Program-made: the position numbers and the translations under genes
From: JBBPXY01 sp038200435
GTDB lineage: Bacteria > Actinomycetota > Thermoleophilia > Solirubrobacterales > Solirubrobacteraceae
Direction: 5' to 3'
Assembly (NCBI GenBank): GCA_038200435.1
Contig: JBBPXY010000019.1
Location: 1-47,549 of the forward strand
Length of the DNA: 47,549 nt
The notes under the pieces: generated by a model
The model's input: only the letters and a program-made list of their open reading frames with translations
What the model was told of the DNA's origin: nothing
Databases searched by the model: none
Part shown: positions 1 to 8,458 of the stretch, one piece after another
Layout: every line of letters starts with the position of its first letter
Position numbering within the stretch: position 1 is the stretch's first letter

Positions 1-1
1 A

Positions 2-145
2 CCGCCTGAGAAGGAGGCCCCGGGACCCGCGAAGCCGCCCGCGACCCCCGCTGGCCCGATCGCTACCCCGCCGCGTCCGCGGCGTTCGCCGCCGCCCCAT
101 CACGCCCGCGGCAACCCTTACGCAACAGCCTCTTATCGAGGGTAA
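2..145 (+). CDS. C-terminal tail of an unknown Pro/Ala-rich protein (partial)
   Basis: The + frame is open from the window edge to a TAA at 143-145 and encodes about 47 residues rich in Pro and Ala, ending HHARGNPYATASYRG. The start lies outside the window. Such tails are common after a membrane or wall-spanning segment, but no domain is visible. It converges on the kinase gene that ends at 161, 15 bases away. The other + frames are closed early or are Arg-rich shadows. Function unknown; the call rests only on an open frame. Confidence 0.35.
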   Translation, partial: PPEKEAPGPAKPPATPAGPIATPPRPRRSPPPHHARGNPYATASYRG

Positions 146-160
146 TTCGACACTCGGCGA

Positions 161-1681
161 TCAGTCGCCCTTCTTCGTCTTCTTCTGGCCGCCCCTCCCA
201 AGACCGTTGCCCGGCTTGCCTGGAGGCGGCGCCGGTGAGGTCGAACCTCCGCCCGCGGCGCGCTGAGCCAGCGCCAGCTCATTGATCACCGTCCCTTCCT
301 GGTTCTGGATCTGCGCGCGCCGCTCGAGCACCGCGATAGCCGCGCCCGGCTGTCCTGAAAGGCGAAGGGCTTGACCGAGGTCGAAGAGGGAGTAGGCGTA
401 GGTGAGGCACGCCTGCGTCGTAGGCGTGCGACAACTGGCGACGCTCTCGCCGCTTGCCTTTACGGCCTGGCGCAGCAGAGGCACCGCCGCCGCGGGATTG
501 CTACCGAGGAGTGCGTGTCCGCGTGTCTGAAGAGCTGCGGCACCCGGCGAGGGCGCAGCGGGCGCGGTCTGCGGCTTTGGCTTTGGCTGCGGCGCCGTCG
601 ACTCCTTCTTCGCGGATGCCGTTTGTGGAGCTTGCGGTCGCGAAGCGGAGGGCTTCTTGGTGTCGTCGCCTCCAGACAACACCGCCACAAGGGCGATCAA
701 CGCCGCCACGCCGGCCAGCGTCAGCAGCGCTACGCGGCGGCCGCGACCCGTCGGTGTCGAATCCTCGAGAGGCGCCGAGGGAGGAGGAGCGATCCGCACC
801 GTTGCCTCCGTCGGGTCGTCCGGCACGGGCGCCGTGTCCGCCGCCCGGCTGAGCGCCGCCACGAACGCCCCCGCCGTCGGCCAGCGCGCCCCTGGATTCT
901 TCGCCAACCCGCGCTCGAGCACCTGATCCACTGCCACAGCCAGGTCGGGCGCCGCCGTCGAAGCCGCCGGAGGCGAAGTTTCCACGTGCTGCCGCGCCTG
1001 CGCGGCGAAGTGCTCGCCCTTGAAGGGTCGCGATCCCGTCAGCAGCTCGTAGGCGACCACGGCCAGCGCGTAACGGTCACTCGCGGCCGTCGCCGGCTCC
1101 CCCAGGGCCTGTTCGGGAGACAGGTAGGCGGCCGTGCCGAGGAGCTCGCCGGTCGAGGTCATCGTCGCGTCGGTGCCGAGCCGGGCGATCCCGAAGTCGG
1201 CCACGAGCGCACGGCGGGGCTCGTTCAGCAGGAGGTTTGCGGGCTTGATGTCACGGTGAACGATGCCCTCCGCATGGGCGGCGTCGAGGGCGCTCGCCGC
1301 ATCGCGCAGCCAGGTCAGCGCCTCGTCCCGCCCAACCCTTCCGGGCGCGACAGCGCGAATCGCGTCCGCCACCGAGCCTCCGGAGACCAGCTCCATGACG
1401 ATGAACGACCGGCCTTCGCTCTCGTCGACGTCGTAGATCGTCACGACGTGCGGGTGGTTCGACACGCGAGCGGCGGCGCGCGCCTCGCGCTCGAAGCGCT
1501 TCGCGTTGCGCGGGTCTTCGGCGAGGTGGGAGGCCAGCACCTTGATCGCTACGCGGCGGCCGAGCGTCAGGTCATCAGCCGCCCAGACCGCAGCCATGCC
1601 GCCGTTGGCGATGTGCCCGGTCAGCCGGTAGCGCGGCGGCAGGCGCGGGGCGCTGCGGGAGTCGATCGATAGTCCGGACAC
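161..1681 (-). CDS. PknB-type transmembrane Ser/Thr protein kinase
   Basis: Hanks-type kinase of 506 aa that phosphorylates Ser/Thr on target proteins at the inner face of the membrane. The kinase domain covers about residues 18-278: a Gly-rich loop (ANGGMAAV), invariant Lys47 in VAIKVL, catalytic HRDIKPAN with Asp144, DFG at 162-164 and the SPEQ segment near 188. A Pro-rich linker leads to one membrane helix at about 317-337 (LLTLAGVAALIALVAVL). The outer part is Lys/Pro/Ala-rich and then has a helical TPR-like stretch, with no PASTA repeats, so the ligand side differs from PknB proper. The start is a GTG at 1681. It is divergent from rpmB. The family call is secure; the substrates are unknown. 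Confidence 0.93.
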   Translation of the reverse strand: MSGLSIDSRSAPRLPPRYRLTGHIANGGMAAVWAADDLTLGRRVAIKVLASHLAEDPRNAKRFEREARAAARVSNHPHVVTIYDVDESEGRSFIVMELVSGGSVADAIRAVAPGRVGRDEALTWLRDAASALDAAHAEGIVHRDIKPANLLLNEPRRALVADFGIARLGTDATMTSTGELLGTAAYLSPEQALGEPATAASDRYALAVVAYELLTGSRPFKGEHFAAQARQHVETSPPAASTAAPDLAVAVDQVLERGLAKNPGARWPTAGAFVAALSRAADTAPVPDDPTEATVRIAPPPSAPLEDSTPTGRGRRVALLTLAGVAALIALVAVLSGGDDTKKPSASRPQAPQTASAKKESTAPQPKPKPQTAPAAPSPGAAALQTRGHALLGSNPAAAVPLLRQAVKASGESVASCRTPTTQACLTYAYSLFDLGQALRLSGQPGAAIAVLERRAQIQNQEGTVINELALAQRAAGGGSTSPAPPPGKPGNGLGRGGQKKTKKGD

Positions 1682-1700
1682 GAGAAGACCACGACACTAG

Positions 1701-1740
1701 GCCGCCGGGTCCTCGATACCCGCCGGGCGGCGCCTATACT
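1701..1740 (+). promoter_or_regulatory. rpmB promoter with GC-rich hairpin; short leader
   Basis: A TATACT -10 box lies at 1735-1740, only 10 bases before the rpmB ATG at 1751, so the transcript should begin within about 5 bases of the start codon. No good -35 is visible 17 bases upstream. The stretch 1701-1731 can fold (GCCGCC with GGCGGC, CGGGT with ACCCG) and lies between the divergent kinase and rpmB genes, so it could affect either one. The -10 match is seen; activity is inferred. Confidence 0.45.
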
Positions 1741-1750
1741 CGCCCGCGCC

Positions 1751-1939
1751 ATGTCGAAGATCTGCCATTCATGCGCCAAGGGCCCCGCGTTCGGTAACAG
1801 CCGCAGCCACTCGATGGTCGCGACCCGGCGCCGGTTCAACCCCAATCTGCAGCGGGTGCGGATCAACGAGGCCGGCACGCCGCGCCGCGTCTACGTCTGT
1901 ACGCGCTGCCTCAAGGCCGGCAAAGTCACCAAGGCTTGA
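1751..1939 (+). CDS. rpmB: 50S ribosomal protein L28, zinc-binding form
   Basis: A 62-aa protein of the large ribosomal subunit. It starts MSKICHSCAKGP and has the L28 core GNSRSHSMVATRRRFNPNLQ. Two CxxC pairs (CHSC near residue 5 and CTRC near residue 52) mark the C+ (zinc-ribbon) paralogue rather than the zinc-free form used under zinc limitation. The ATG sits 10 bases after a TATACT box with no Shine-Dalgarno sequence, so leaderless translation is likely. The stop TGA overlaps a possible TTG start of the next gene. Confidence 0.97.
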   Translation: MSKICHSCAKGPAFGNSRSHSMVATRRRFNPNLQRVRINEAGTPRRVYVCTRCLKAGKVTKA

Positions 1940-1962
1940 CCGCCGGGCAGCCGGCGACCGCC

Positions 1963-3621
1963 GTGTCCGATCCCAGTCTTGTCCGCTTTCGCACGGTCGT
2001 CGAGGCTGCGCTGGCCGCCCTCGAGGCGCGCCGTCAGGAGGTCAACGACCTGAACGTCTTTCCCGTCGCCGACGGCGACACGGGAGACAACATGGCCCTG
2101 ACCCTGCGGGCCGTGTTGCAGGAGCTCGACCGGCTGGCCACGGCCGCCGGCGATCGCACCGTCGACGACATCGGGCGCGACGAGATCGTGCAGTCGGTCG
2201 CCCGGGCCGCCCTTCTCGGCGCCCGCGGCAACAGCGGAGTGATCCTCTCGCAGCTCATCAGAGGCGCGGCTGAGGAGCTCGTCTCCCGCCCCGGCGAGCT
2301 CGTCGACCCGGTGCTGGTCGGTGCCGCCATGGCGCGGGCCGCTGCGCAGGCGTATGAGTCGGTGCGGGATCCGGCGGAAGGCACGATTCTCACGGTCGTC
2401 CGCGAGATGGCCCTCCAGGTGGTCAGCGACCTCGCGCACGCGAAGGAACCGCGGCTCGGCCACGAGACCACTGACGAGACCCAGGACGCGGTGCTCGCCG
2501 AAGTGCTCGAGTCCGCTGTCCAGGCGGGCGAGAAGTCCGTCAAGCGCGGGCCGGAGTTGCTTCCGGTGCTGCGGGAGGCCGGTGTGGTCGACGCGGGTGG
2601 CTACGGGCTCGTGATCGTCTTCGCCGGCATCGTGGCCGCGCTCCGCGGGTCCGAGCCTCCGCCGCTCGAGCACCATGCCGCCGCGCGCGTCACCCATCCC
2701 CAGCACGAGTCCTCCTCCTACCGCTACTGCACGAACTTCGCGGTGACGGGCAACGAACTCGAGGCGCCTCACTTCACGGCCGCGCTTGAGACGCTCGGCG
2801 ACTCGGTTCTCGTGGTGGGCGACCGCAGGACCCTCAAGGTGCATGTGCACACCGACGACCCTGACGCCGCCACCGCGCTCTTCGCCGAGGCAGGGGAGAT
2901 ATCTCATCTCGACGTCGCCGACATGCGCGAGCAGGTGGCGCAGCGCGCCGCGAGGTTGAGCACCAACAACGGCTCGGGGAGTGCCGCGGAGGCCACCTGC
3001 GGCGCTCTTGCCGTGGTGACCGGGCCGAAGATGCGCTCGCTCTTCGAGACCCTTGGCGTCGACGGGCTCGAGGCCGGCCCTACGCTCAACCCGTCCACCT
3101 ACGAGCTGCTCGCGGGCATCCACGCGGTCGAGGCCGAGCAGGTGATCGTGCTGCCCAACTCGAGCAACGTCTTCATGGCTGCCGACCGTGCCGCGGAGCT
3201 CTCCGACAAGGAGGTCCGCGTGGTGCTGACCCGCTCGCCGCAGGCCGGGCTCGCCGTGGCCCTGGCGCTCGACCCAGCGCGCAGCGCCGAGGAGAACGCC
3301 GCCTCGATCGAAGCGGCGCTCGGCCACGTGCGCACGGGAGGGGTCGCTCCCGCCGCCCGAGAAGACGCCCAGGGCCGCTTCGGCGTCGGTGACGCGGTCG
3401 GGTACGTGAACGAGGAGATCGTCGCATGGGGGGAGCCGGAGCCGACGCTACGCGCCGTGCTCGCCGGTCTCGGCTCCGACGTCGAGCTGATCACGTGCGT
3501 GCGGGGTGAGAGCGCCCCGCTCGAGGACGCGGAAGTGATCGCCCTCGCGCCCGACGGAGCGGAAGTCGAGTGCAGCGATGGCGGCCAGCCCAACTGGTGG
3601 TGGCTGTTCGCCGCCGAATAG
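1963..3621 (+). CDS. DAK-domain kinase, FakA/YloV-like (fatty acid kinase catalytic subunit)
   Basis: About 552 aa from GTG 1963; a TTG at 1936 that overlaps the rpmB stop is the alternative. The N-terminal DhaL-type ATP-binding domain shows NVFPVADGDTGDNM (metal-binding Asp residues) and GARGNSGVILSQ. The C-terminal half is the DegV-like/EDD partner region found in YloV/FakA. In firmicutes FakA phosphorylates fatty acids held by a FakB protein; no FakB gene is visible here. The rpmB-DAK-recG order is common in actinobacteria. The family is secure; fatty acid as substrate is inferred from the family. Confidence 0.9.
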   Translation: MSDPSLVRFRTVVEAALAALEARRQEVNDLNVFPVADGDTGDNMALTLRAVLQELDRLATAAGDRTVDDIGRDEIVQSVARAALLGARGNSGVILSQLIRGAAEELVSRPGELVDPVLVGAAMARAAAQAYESVRDPAEGTILTVVREMALQVVSDLAHAKEPRLGHETTDETQDAVLAEVLESAVQAGEKSVKRGPELLPVLREAGVVDAGGYGLVIVFAGIVAALRGSEPPPLEHHAAARVTHPQHESSSYRYCTNFAVTGNELEAPHFTAALETLGDSVLVVGDRRTLKVHVHTDDPDAATALFAEAGEISHLDVADMREQVAQRAARLSTNNGSGSAAEATCGALAVVTGPKMRSLFETLGVDGLEAGPTLNPSTYELLAGIHAVEAEQVIVLPNSSNVFMAADRAAELSDKEVRVVLTRSPQAGLAVALALDPARSAEENAASIEAALGHVRTGGVAPAAREDAQGRFGVGDAVGYVNEEIVAWGEPEPTLRAVLAGLGSDVELITCVRGESAPLEDAEVIALAPDGAEVECSDGGQPNWWWLFAAE

Positions 3622-3671
3622 GCGACCACCTCGGCGGCGACCGGCCGCCCGGTCATCATGTGGAGCGTCCG

Positions 3672-5825
3672 ATGCAGGACGACTACCTCCCGAATCCCTT
3701 CGCCGGCTCCGAGCCGCAGGCTCGAGCCGATCTGGCCGGCGCGCCCGTGCGCTGGCCGCGTGCGTCAACGGCCGCCGAGGCCCTCGAGGTCAGGCCGGCG
3801 CGCTCGGCTGAGGGCGCCGCCGCCCTCGGTCTCCACACGGTCGGCGACCTCATCGCGCACCTGCCGCGCGACCGCCGTGAGGCGCGCACGATCTCGGGTC
3901 TCGGGGTGGACGAGACTGCCACGGTCGTGGTGGAGGTCCGGTCGATCGCTTCGCGTCCCGTCCGCCGCCGCGGCATGAAGCCGCTGGTCGAGGCGACCGT
4001 GGCGGACGCCTCCGGGCTGATGAAGGCGACATTCTTCAACCAGCCCTGGCTCGCGAAGAAGTACCCGCCCGGGACACGGCTCGCGTTGCACGGCAAGTAC
4101 TCGGGCCGCAATGCCTTCCGGGTGAGCGACCACGCCATCACCGCCGAGGCGACGGGCAGCGAGGATGGCGTGGCGCACTACCCGGCCACCGACGGCATCT
4201 CCTCCACGCAGATCCTCTCCCTGGTTCGCGACCACCGCGCCGCCATCGCGGAGGCGCTCGAGCCGCTGCCGGCTGCGCTGCGCCGCGCCGCGGCTCTTCC
4301 CGATCTCCCGGCGGCGCTCGAGGCGGCGCACTTCCCCGGCGTACCGGGTGACTGGCCCGGGGCGCGGCGACGCTTTGCCTTCGACGAGCTCTTCCTGCTT
4401 CAGCTCGCACTGCTGCGCCGTCAAGCTCGCCGCCTCGCGGCCAGTGCGGCGGCGGCTCTCGACCGGCCGCGTGAGCTGACCGCGCGCTGGCTCGCCGGAG
4501 GACTTCCGTTCGCGCTCACGCCCGATCAGGAGGCCGCGGTGGAGACCATCGACCGCGACCTCGCCGGCGCGCGCCCGATGCAGCGGCTGCTGATGGGGGA
4601 GGTCGGATCGGGTAAGACGGTCGTTGCGCTCTTCGCGATGCTTCGCGCCGTCGAGCACGGAGCGCAGGCCGCGCTGATGGCCCCGACCGAGACCCTGGCC
4701 GAGCAGCACTTCGCCACGCTCCAGAAGCTGATGGCCCAGGAGGCCGTGCCCGCTGCGCTCCTCACCGGCTCGACCTCAGCGTCGCGTCGCCGCGACACTC
4801 TCGGCAAGCTCGCCAGCGGCGAGCTGGGCCTCATCGTCGGCACGCACGCGCTGATCGAGGACGACGTCGCGTTCGCGCACCTCGCCCTCGTCGTGATCGA
4901 TGAGCAGCACCGCTTCGGGGTGCGCCAGCGCACGGCGCTCGACCGCAAGGCGCAGGGCACCGCCGGCGAAGCCGGTGGTCTGGGGACTATGCCGCACGTC
5001 CTGCACATGACGGCAACCCCGATCCCGCGGACGCTCCGCCTGACCAACTTCGGCGAGCTCAGCGTCACCGAGCTGAAGACCCTCCCGCGTGGCCGCCGCC
5101 CGGTGACAACGCACGTGGCGGGTACCGAGGCGGAGCGGGAACGGGCGTATGACCGCCTGCGTGAGGACCTCCGCGCCGGCCGGCAGGCGTTCGTGGTCTG
5201 CCCGCTCGTGGAGGAGTCCGAGGCCCTGCACGCGCGCGCGGCGACGGCGGAGTACGAGCGGCTGCGCACCACGGAGCTGAAGGACTTCCGCGTCGTCCTG
5301 ATGCACGGCCAGATGCGCGCGGCCCAGAAGCAGGAGGCGATGGCCGCCTTTGCCGGCGGCGCGGCCGATGTCCTCGTCGCGACATCGGTCATAGAGGTCG
5401 GGATCGACGTGCCGAACGCCTCGGTCCTGCTCGTCGAGAACGCCGAGCGCTACGGACTCTCACAGCTTCACCAGCTGCGCGGGCGGGTGGGCCGCGGCCA
5501 GCACGACTCGGTGGCGATCCTGTTCGGATCCAAGCAGTCCCAGCGCCTGAAGGCGCTCGTCGCCCATAACGACGGCTTCAGGCTGGCTGAGATCGACCTC
5601 GAGCTGCGCCAGCACGGAGACCTGGTCGGCGTGAGGCAGAGCGGCCAGCGCACGCTGCGCATCGCCGAGATGCCTGACGACTTCGAGCTTCTGCGCGCGG
5701 CCCATCGCATCGCCACGGACATAGTCGCCGAGGATCCTGCCCTCGAGTGGCCCGAGCACGCCCTGCTCGCCGACGCCCTCACCGCGGCGCACGGAGCCGA
5801 GGCGCTCGAGCCGATCCCGGCTTGA
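3672..5825 (+). CDS. recG: ATP-dependent DNA helicase RecG
   Basis: A branch-migration helicase of 717 aa that remodels stalled forks and Holliday junctions. The ATG at 3672 is chosen because upstream in-frame starts would overlap the previous gene and add an atypical N-terminus. An OB-like wedge domain (about residues 60-150) precedes the two helicase lobes: Walker A MGEVGSGKT near residue 314, VVIDEQHRFGVRQR near 410, TATPIPRTL near 450, and the C-lobe motif QLRGRVGRG followed by the RecG-type C-terminus. Length is close to the usual 690 or so. It is followed with overlap by rsmD. Confidence 0.96.
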   Translation: MQDDYLPNPFAGSEPQARADLAGAPVRWPRASTAAEALEVRPARSAEGAAALGLHTVGDLIAHLPRDRREARTISGLGVDETATVVVEVRSIASRPVRRRGMKPLVEATVADASGLMKATFFNQPWLAKKYPPGTRLALHGKYSGRNAFRVSDHAITAEATGSEDGVAHYPATDGISSTQILSLVRDHRAAIAEALEPLPAALRRAAALPDLPAALEAAHFPGVPGDWPGARRRFAFDELFLLQLALLRRQARRLAASAAAALDRPRELTARWLAGGLPFALTPDQEAAVETIDRDLAGARPMQRLLMGEVGSGKTVVALFAMLRAVEHGAQAALMAPTETLAEQHFATLQKLMAQEAVPAALLTGSTSASRRRDTLGKLASGELGLIVGTHALIEDDVAFAHLALVVIDEQHRFGVRQRTALDRKAQGTAGEAGGLGTMPHVLHMTATPIPRTLRLTNFGELSVTELKTLPRGRRPVTTHVAGTEAERERAYDRLREDLRAGRQAFVVCPLVEESEALHARAATAEYERLRTTELKDFRVVLMHGQMRAAQKQEAMAAFAGGAADVLVATSVIEVGIDVPNASVLLVENAERYGLSQLHQLRGRVGRGQHDSVAILFGSKQSQRLKALVAHNDGFRLAEIDLELRQHGDLVGVRQSGQRTLRIAEMPDDFELLRAAHRIATDIVAEDPALEWPEHALLADALTAAHGAEALEPIPA

Positions 5826-6355
5826 GGATCATCGGCGGCACGCACGGCGGCCGCCAACTTACGGCCCCGCGCGGACAAGCGACGCGCCCGACCGGCGACC
5901 GAGTGCGCGAGGCGATCTTCTCGATCCTGGGACCCCTTGAAGGCGCGGAAGTGCTCGACCTGTTCGCCGGCTCCGGCGCACTCGGCCTCGAAGCGCTCTC
6001 GCGGGGAGCGGAGAGCGCCGTCCTCGTGGACCGCGCACCGGACGCCGCGCGGGCGATTCGGAGCAACCTCGAGACGCTCGGCCTAGCCGCGTCGGTGCGT
6101 CGCCAGGACGCCCGCGCCTTCCTCCGGGACGCGCGCGAGCAGGGACGGCTATACGATCTTGTCTTCCTCGACCCCCCTTACCGCCAGGCGGCGGCGCTCG
6201 CGCCTTTGCTGAACGAGGCTCTCGGGCCGGTTCTCGCGCCGGGCGCTCGTGTCGTCGCCGAAAGCGACCGCCGGGCCGTCCTCGAGTTGGACCTTCCGCT
6301 CGACACCGAACGACGCTACGGCGACACGCTCATCAGGATCCACTCCCGCCCATGA
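5822..6355 (+). CDS. rsmD: 16S rRNA (guanine966-N2)-methyltransferase RsmD
   Basis: SAM-dependent methyltransferase of 177 aa acting on 16S rRNA in the assembling 30S subunit. The start is TTG 5822, overlapping the recG stop as TTGA; translation from there gives the family N-terminus LRIIGGTHGGRQL. The SAM motif DLFAGSGALGLEALSRGA and the catalytic motif FLDPPY are intact. An ATGA overlap couples it to coaD. Confidence 0.95.
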   Translation: MRIIGGTHGGRQLTAPRGQATRPTGDRVREAIFSILGPLEGAEVLDLFAGSGALGLEALSRGAESAVLVDRAPDAARAIRSNLETLGLAASVRRQDARAFLRDAREQGRLYDLVFLDPPYRQAAALAPLLNEALGPVLAPGARVVAESDRRAVLELDLPLDTERRYGDTLIRIHSRP

Positions 6356-6849
6356 CCACAGACCCCCGAATCGCCGTCTGTCCCGGCTCCTATGACCCGG
6401 TGACCAACGGCCACCTCGATGTCATCAGCCGCGCCGCCGATGTCTTCGAGACGGTCATCGTCGCTGTGGTCAATCTGCCAGTGCGCAAGGGCAAGACGCT
6501 CTTCACGGCGGAGGAGCGCATCAAGTTCGTGGCCTCCGCGACGAGCCATCTCCCGAACGTCGAGATAGACACCTTCGACACGCTCGTCGTCGACTATGCG
6601 CACAAGCGTGGAGCACGGGCGATCGTCAAGGGATTGCGCACGATCACCGACTTCGGCTACGAATTCGAGATGAACCAACTCAACCGCCGGCAGGCCCCCG
6701 ACGTCGAGTCGGTCTACCTCATGGCGTCTCCGCAGTACTCTTTCCTGTCTTCCAGTGGAGTCAAGGAGCTCGCCACGTTCGGCGGCAACATCGACGACCT
6801 GGTGCCCGACGGGGTGGCCGACCGGCTGAAGGAAGAGCTGTCCCGCTGA
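6352..6849 (+). CDS. coaD: Phosphopantetheine adenylyltransferase
   Basis: The penultimate step of coenzyme A synthesis: transfers AMP from ATP to 4'-phosphopantetheine. At 165 aa it is normal length. The nucleotidyltransferase motif PGSYDPVTNGHLD lies near residue 12, and the C-terminal SSGVKELATFGG is typical. The ATG overlaps the rsmD stop (ATGA). Its product is the source of the ACP prosthetic group used by the acpP product further along. Confidence 0.97.
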   Translation: MTTDPRIAVCPGSYDPVTNGHLDVISRAADVFETVIVAVVNLPVRKGKTLFTAEERIKFVASATSHLPNVEIDTFDTLVVDYAHKRGARAIVKGLRTITDFGYEFEMNQLNRRQAPDVESVYLMASPQYSFLSSSGVKELATFGGNIDDLVPDGVADRLKEELSR

Positions 6850-6867
6850 CGAATTAGAGGTTCGCCC

Positions 6868-7332
6868 ATGGATGTCCTCGTACTCATAGACAAACTTGAC
6901 GACTTGGTGCACAACGCCAAGCCGGTACCGCTGACCGATCAGGTCCGCGTCGACAAAGAGGAGATCTACGACATCCTCGATCAGATGCGCGCGACGATCC
7001 CCGAGGAGATCAAGCAGGCCCGGTGGATCGTCAAAGAGCGGCAGGAGATGCTGGCCGAGGCCAAGCGCGAGGCCGAGCGGGTGCTGACGGAGGCGCGCGA
7101 GCGCCAGACACGGCTGATCTCCGAGGAGGAGGTCACCAAGCAGGCCGAGCGCCAGGCGGAGGACATCGTCGAGGACGCGCGCGGTCGCGAGCGCGAGATC
7201 CGTCTCGGCGCCGAGGACTACGCCGACGAGATCTTGAACACGCTCGAAGTGAACTTGAGCAAGTTCATCGCGGCAGTGGGCCGCGGGCGCGAAAAACTTC
7301 AGGGCAAAGACGAGCCAGCCGAAGTCGGCTGA
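6868..7332 (+). CDS. Coiled-coil protein, SepIVA/DivIVA-like
   Basis: A 154-aa protein, almost all charged alpha helix: a short N-terminal segment (MDVLVLIDKLDDLVHNAK), then a long heptad-like coiled coil rich in Glu, Arg and Ala at about residues 30-135. It resembles the actinobacterial SepIVA-type proteins (often misannotated as ATP synthase subunit b) that act in polar growth and septation. The same neighbour follows coaD in other actinobacteria. The ATG has GAGG about 9 bases upstream. No membrane helix, so it is not a true ATP synthase b subunit. Confidence 0.75.
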   Translation: MDVLVLIDKLDDLVHNAKPVPLTDQVRVDKEEIYDILDQMRATIPEEIKQARWIVKERQEMLAEAKREAERVLTEARERQTRLISEEEVTKQAERQAEDIVEDARGREREIRLGAEDYADEILNTLEVNLSKFIAAVGRGREKLQGKDEPAEVG

Positions 7333-7347
7333 CCGGAGGTCGCCCCG

Positions 7348-7923
7348 CTAGGGGTGGATCTGCTCGCCCTCGGCGAGCATCGCGACGAACTTCTCGATGT
7401 TTCGCGCTCGCGTCTCGGGCTTCTTCGAGTTGTGGATCCGATAGAGGATCGCGTAGCGATTGACGCTGCTCAGGGTCGCGAAGTGCTCTCGGGCGCCGGC
7501 GTTGCGGTCCAGCGCCTCCTGCAGGTCGTCCGGGACGGTGGCCGCCGAATGTGAGGGGTAGGCCGCGTCCCAGCGCCCGTCCGCCTTCGCGGCTTCCACC
7601 GCTCGTAGTCCCGCCGGCTTCATCGCGCCCAGCTCGATCAGCTCGGTCACTTTGACCCGGTTGACCTGAGACCACTTGCTCTTGGGCCGCCTCGGCGTAA
7701 ACCGCTGCACGAAGAACTTCCCGTCGAAGGAGCCCTTCTGCCCGTCGATCCACCCGTACTGAAGCGCGACCGCCAGCGCCTCGGCGTAGGTCACGCTCGG
7801 TATGCCGGACGCCTTCTTGGCGATCTTCAGCCAGAGCCCGGGCGAGGAGCCGTGGTGCTCCTCGAGCCACTCCAGCCATTCGGCGGCCGAGGCGAACGGC
7901 AGGATGGGGAGGTTGTCCGTCAT
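7348..7923 (-). CDS. YdeI/OmdA-family protein
   Basis: 191 aa from ATG 7923 (an ATG at 7953 is also possible). The sequence follows the YdeI pattern: ASAAEWLEWLEEHH at the start, then GLWLKIAKK, YAEALAVALQYGWIDGQ, FTPRRPKSKWSQVNR and a C-terminal YRIHNSKKPETRARNIEKFV. Members are cytoplasmic proteins of poorly known function, linked in enterobacteria to antimicrobial-peptide tolerance. It converges on the SepIVA-like gene and is divergent from the macro-domain gene with 39 bases between starts. The family call is good; the role is unknown. Confidence 0.85.
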   Translation of the reverse strand: MTDNLPILPFASAAEWLEWLEEHHGSSPGLWLKIAKKASGIPSVTYAEALAVALQYGWIDGQKGSFDGKFFVQRFTPRRPKSKWSQVNRVKVTELIELGAMKPAGLRAVEAAKADGRWDAAYPSHSAATVPDDLQEALDRNAGAREHFATLSSVNRYAILYRIHNSKKPETRARNIEKFVAMLAEGEQIHP

Positions 7924-7962
7924 CCGGCGGCGAGTCTTCCACAGCGCTGGCATCCTGTGCGG

Positions 7963-8457
7963 GTGAGAATCATCGAGGTCCTTGACGTAGACATCACGAC
8001 CCTCGAGGTCGATGCGATCGCCAACGCGGCCAACACCGAGCTCGCCCACGGCGGAGGCGTGGCCGGCGCGATCTCCCGCGCCGGAGGCCCGAGCGTGCAG
8101 GCCGCGAGCTACGAGAAAGCGCCGATCGATCTCGGCGATGCCGTCGAGACGACCGCAGGAGAAATGCCCGCGCGCTGGGTGATCCATGCCGCGACCATGC
8201 GGCTCGACGGGCGCGCGTCGGCAGAGATCATCCAGCAGGCAACGGCGAGCACGCTCGAGTTGGCGGATCGCCTCGGTGCGCGCTCTCTCGCCCTGGTGGC
8301 GTTCGGCACCGGCGTGGGTGGGTTCTCACTCGAGGAGGCGGCGCAGATCGAGATCGGGGAGGTGCGCCGGCACCTCGAAGGCAAGAGCGGCCTGGAGCGC
8401 ATCGTCTTCGCCGTCCACGGCGAGCGCGCCCGCGCGACTTTTGCAGCCGCGCTGTAG
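7963..8457 (+). CDS. Macro-domain (ADP-ribose binding) protein
   Basis: 164 aa from GTG 7963. The macro domain fills the protein: DAIANAANTELAHGGGVAGAI holds the Asn and Gly-rich loop that bind ADP-ribose, and AFGTGVGGF is the second phosphate loop. Proteins of this type bind or remove ADP-ribose or O-acetyl-ADP-ribose in the cytoplasm. No ART toxin or NAD-using partner is seen next to it. The upstream extension of the open frame is antisense to the YdeI-like gene and was left out. It converges with the coiled-coil gene ending at 8459. Confidence 0.9.
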   Translation: MRIIEVLDVDITTLEVDAIANAANTELAHGGGVAGAISRAGGPSVQAASYEKAPIDLGDAVETTAGEMPARWVIHAATMRLDGRASAEIIQQATASTLELADRLGARSLALVAFGTGVGGFSLEEAAQIEIGEVRRHLEGKSGLERIVFAVHGERARATFAAAL

Positions 8458-8458
8458 G

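Noticed and set aside
371..1672. Long + strand open frame opposite the kinase gene
   Set aside because: It is Arg-rich and in antisense register to a clear kinase with all motifs; high GC creates such shadows.
1891..3327. Long minus-strand open frame opposite the DAK kinase
   Set aside because: Arg/His/Gly-rich composition without motifs; the + strand product is a recognisable family.
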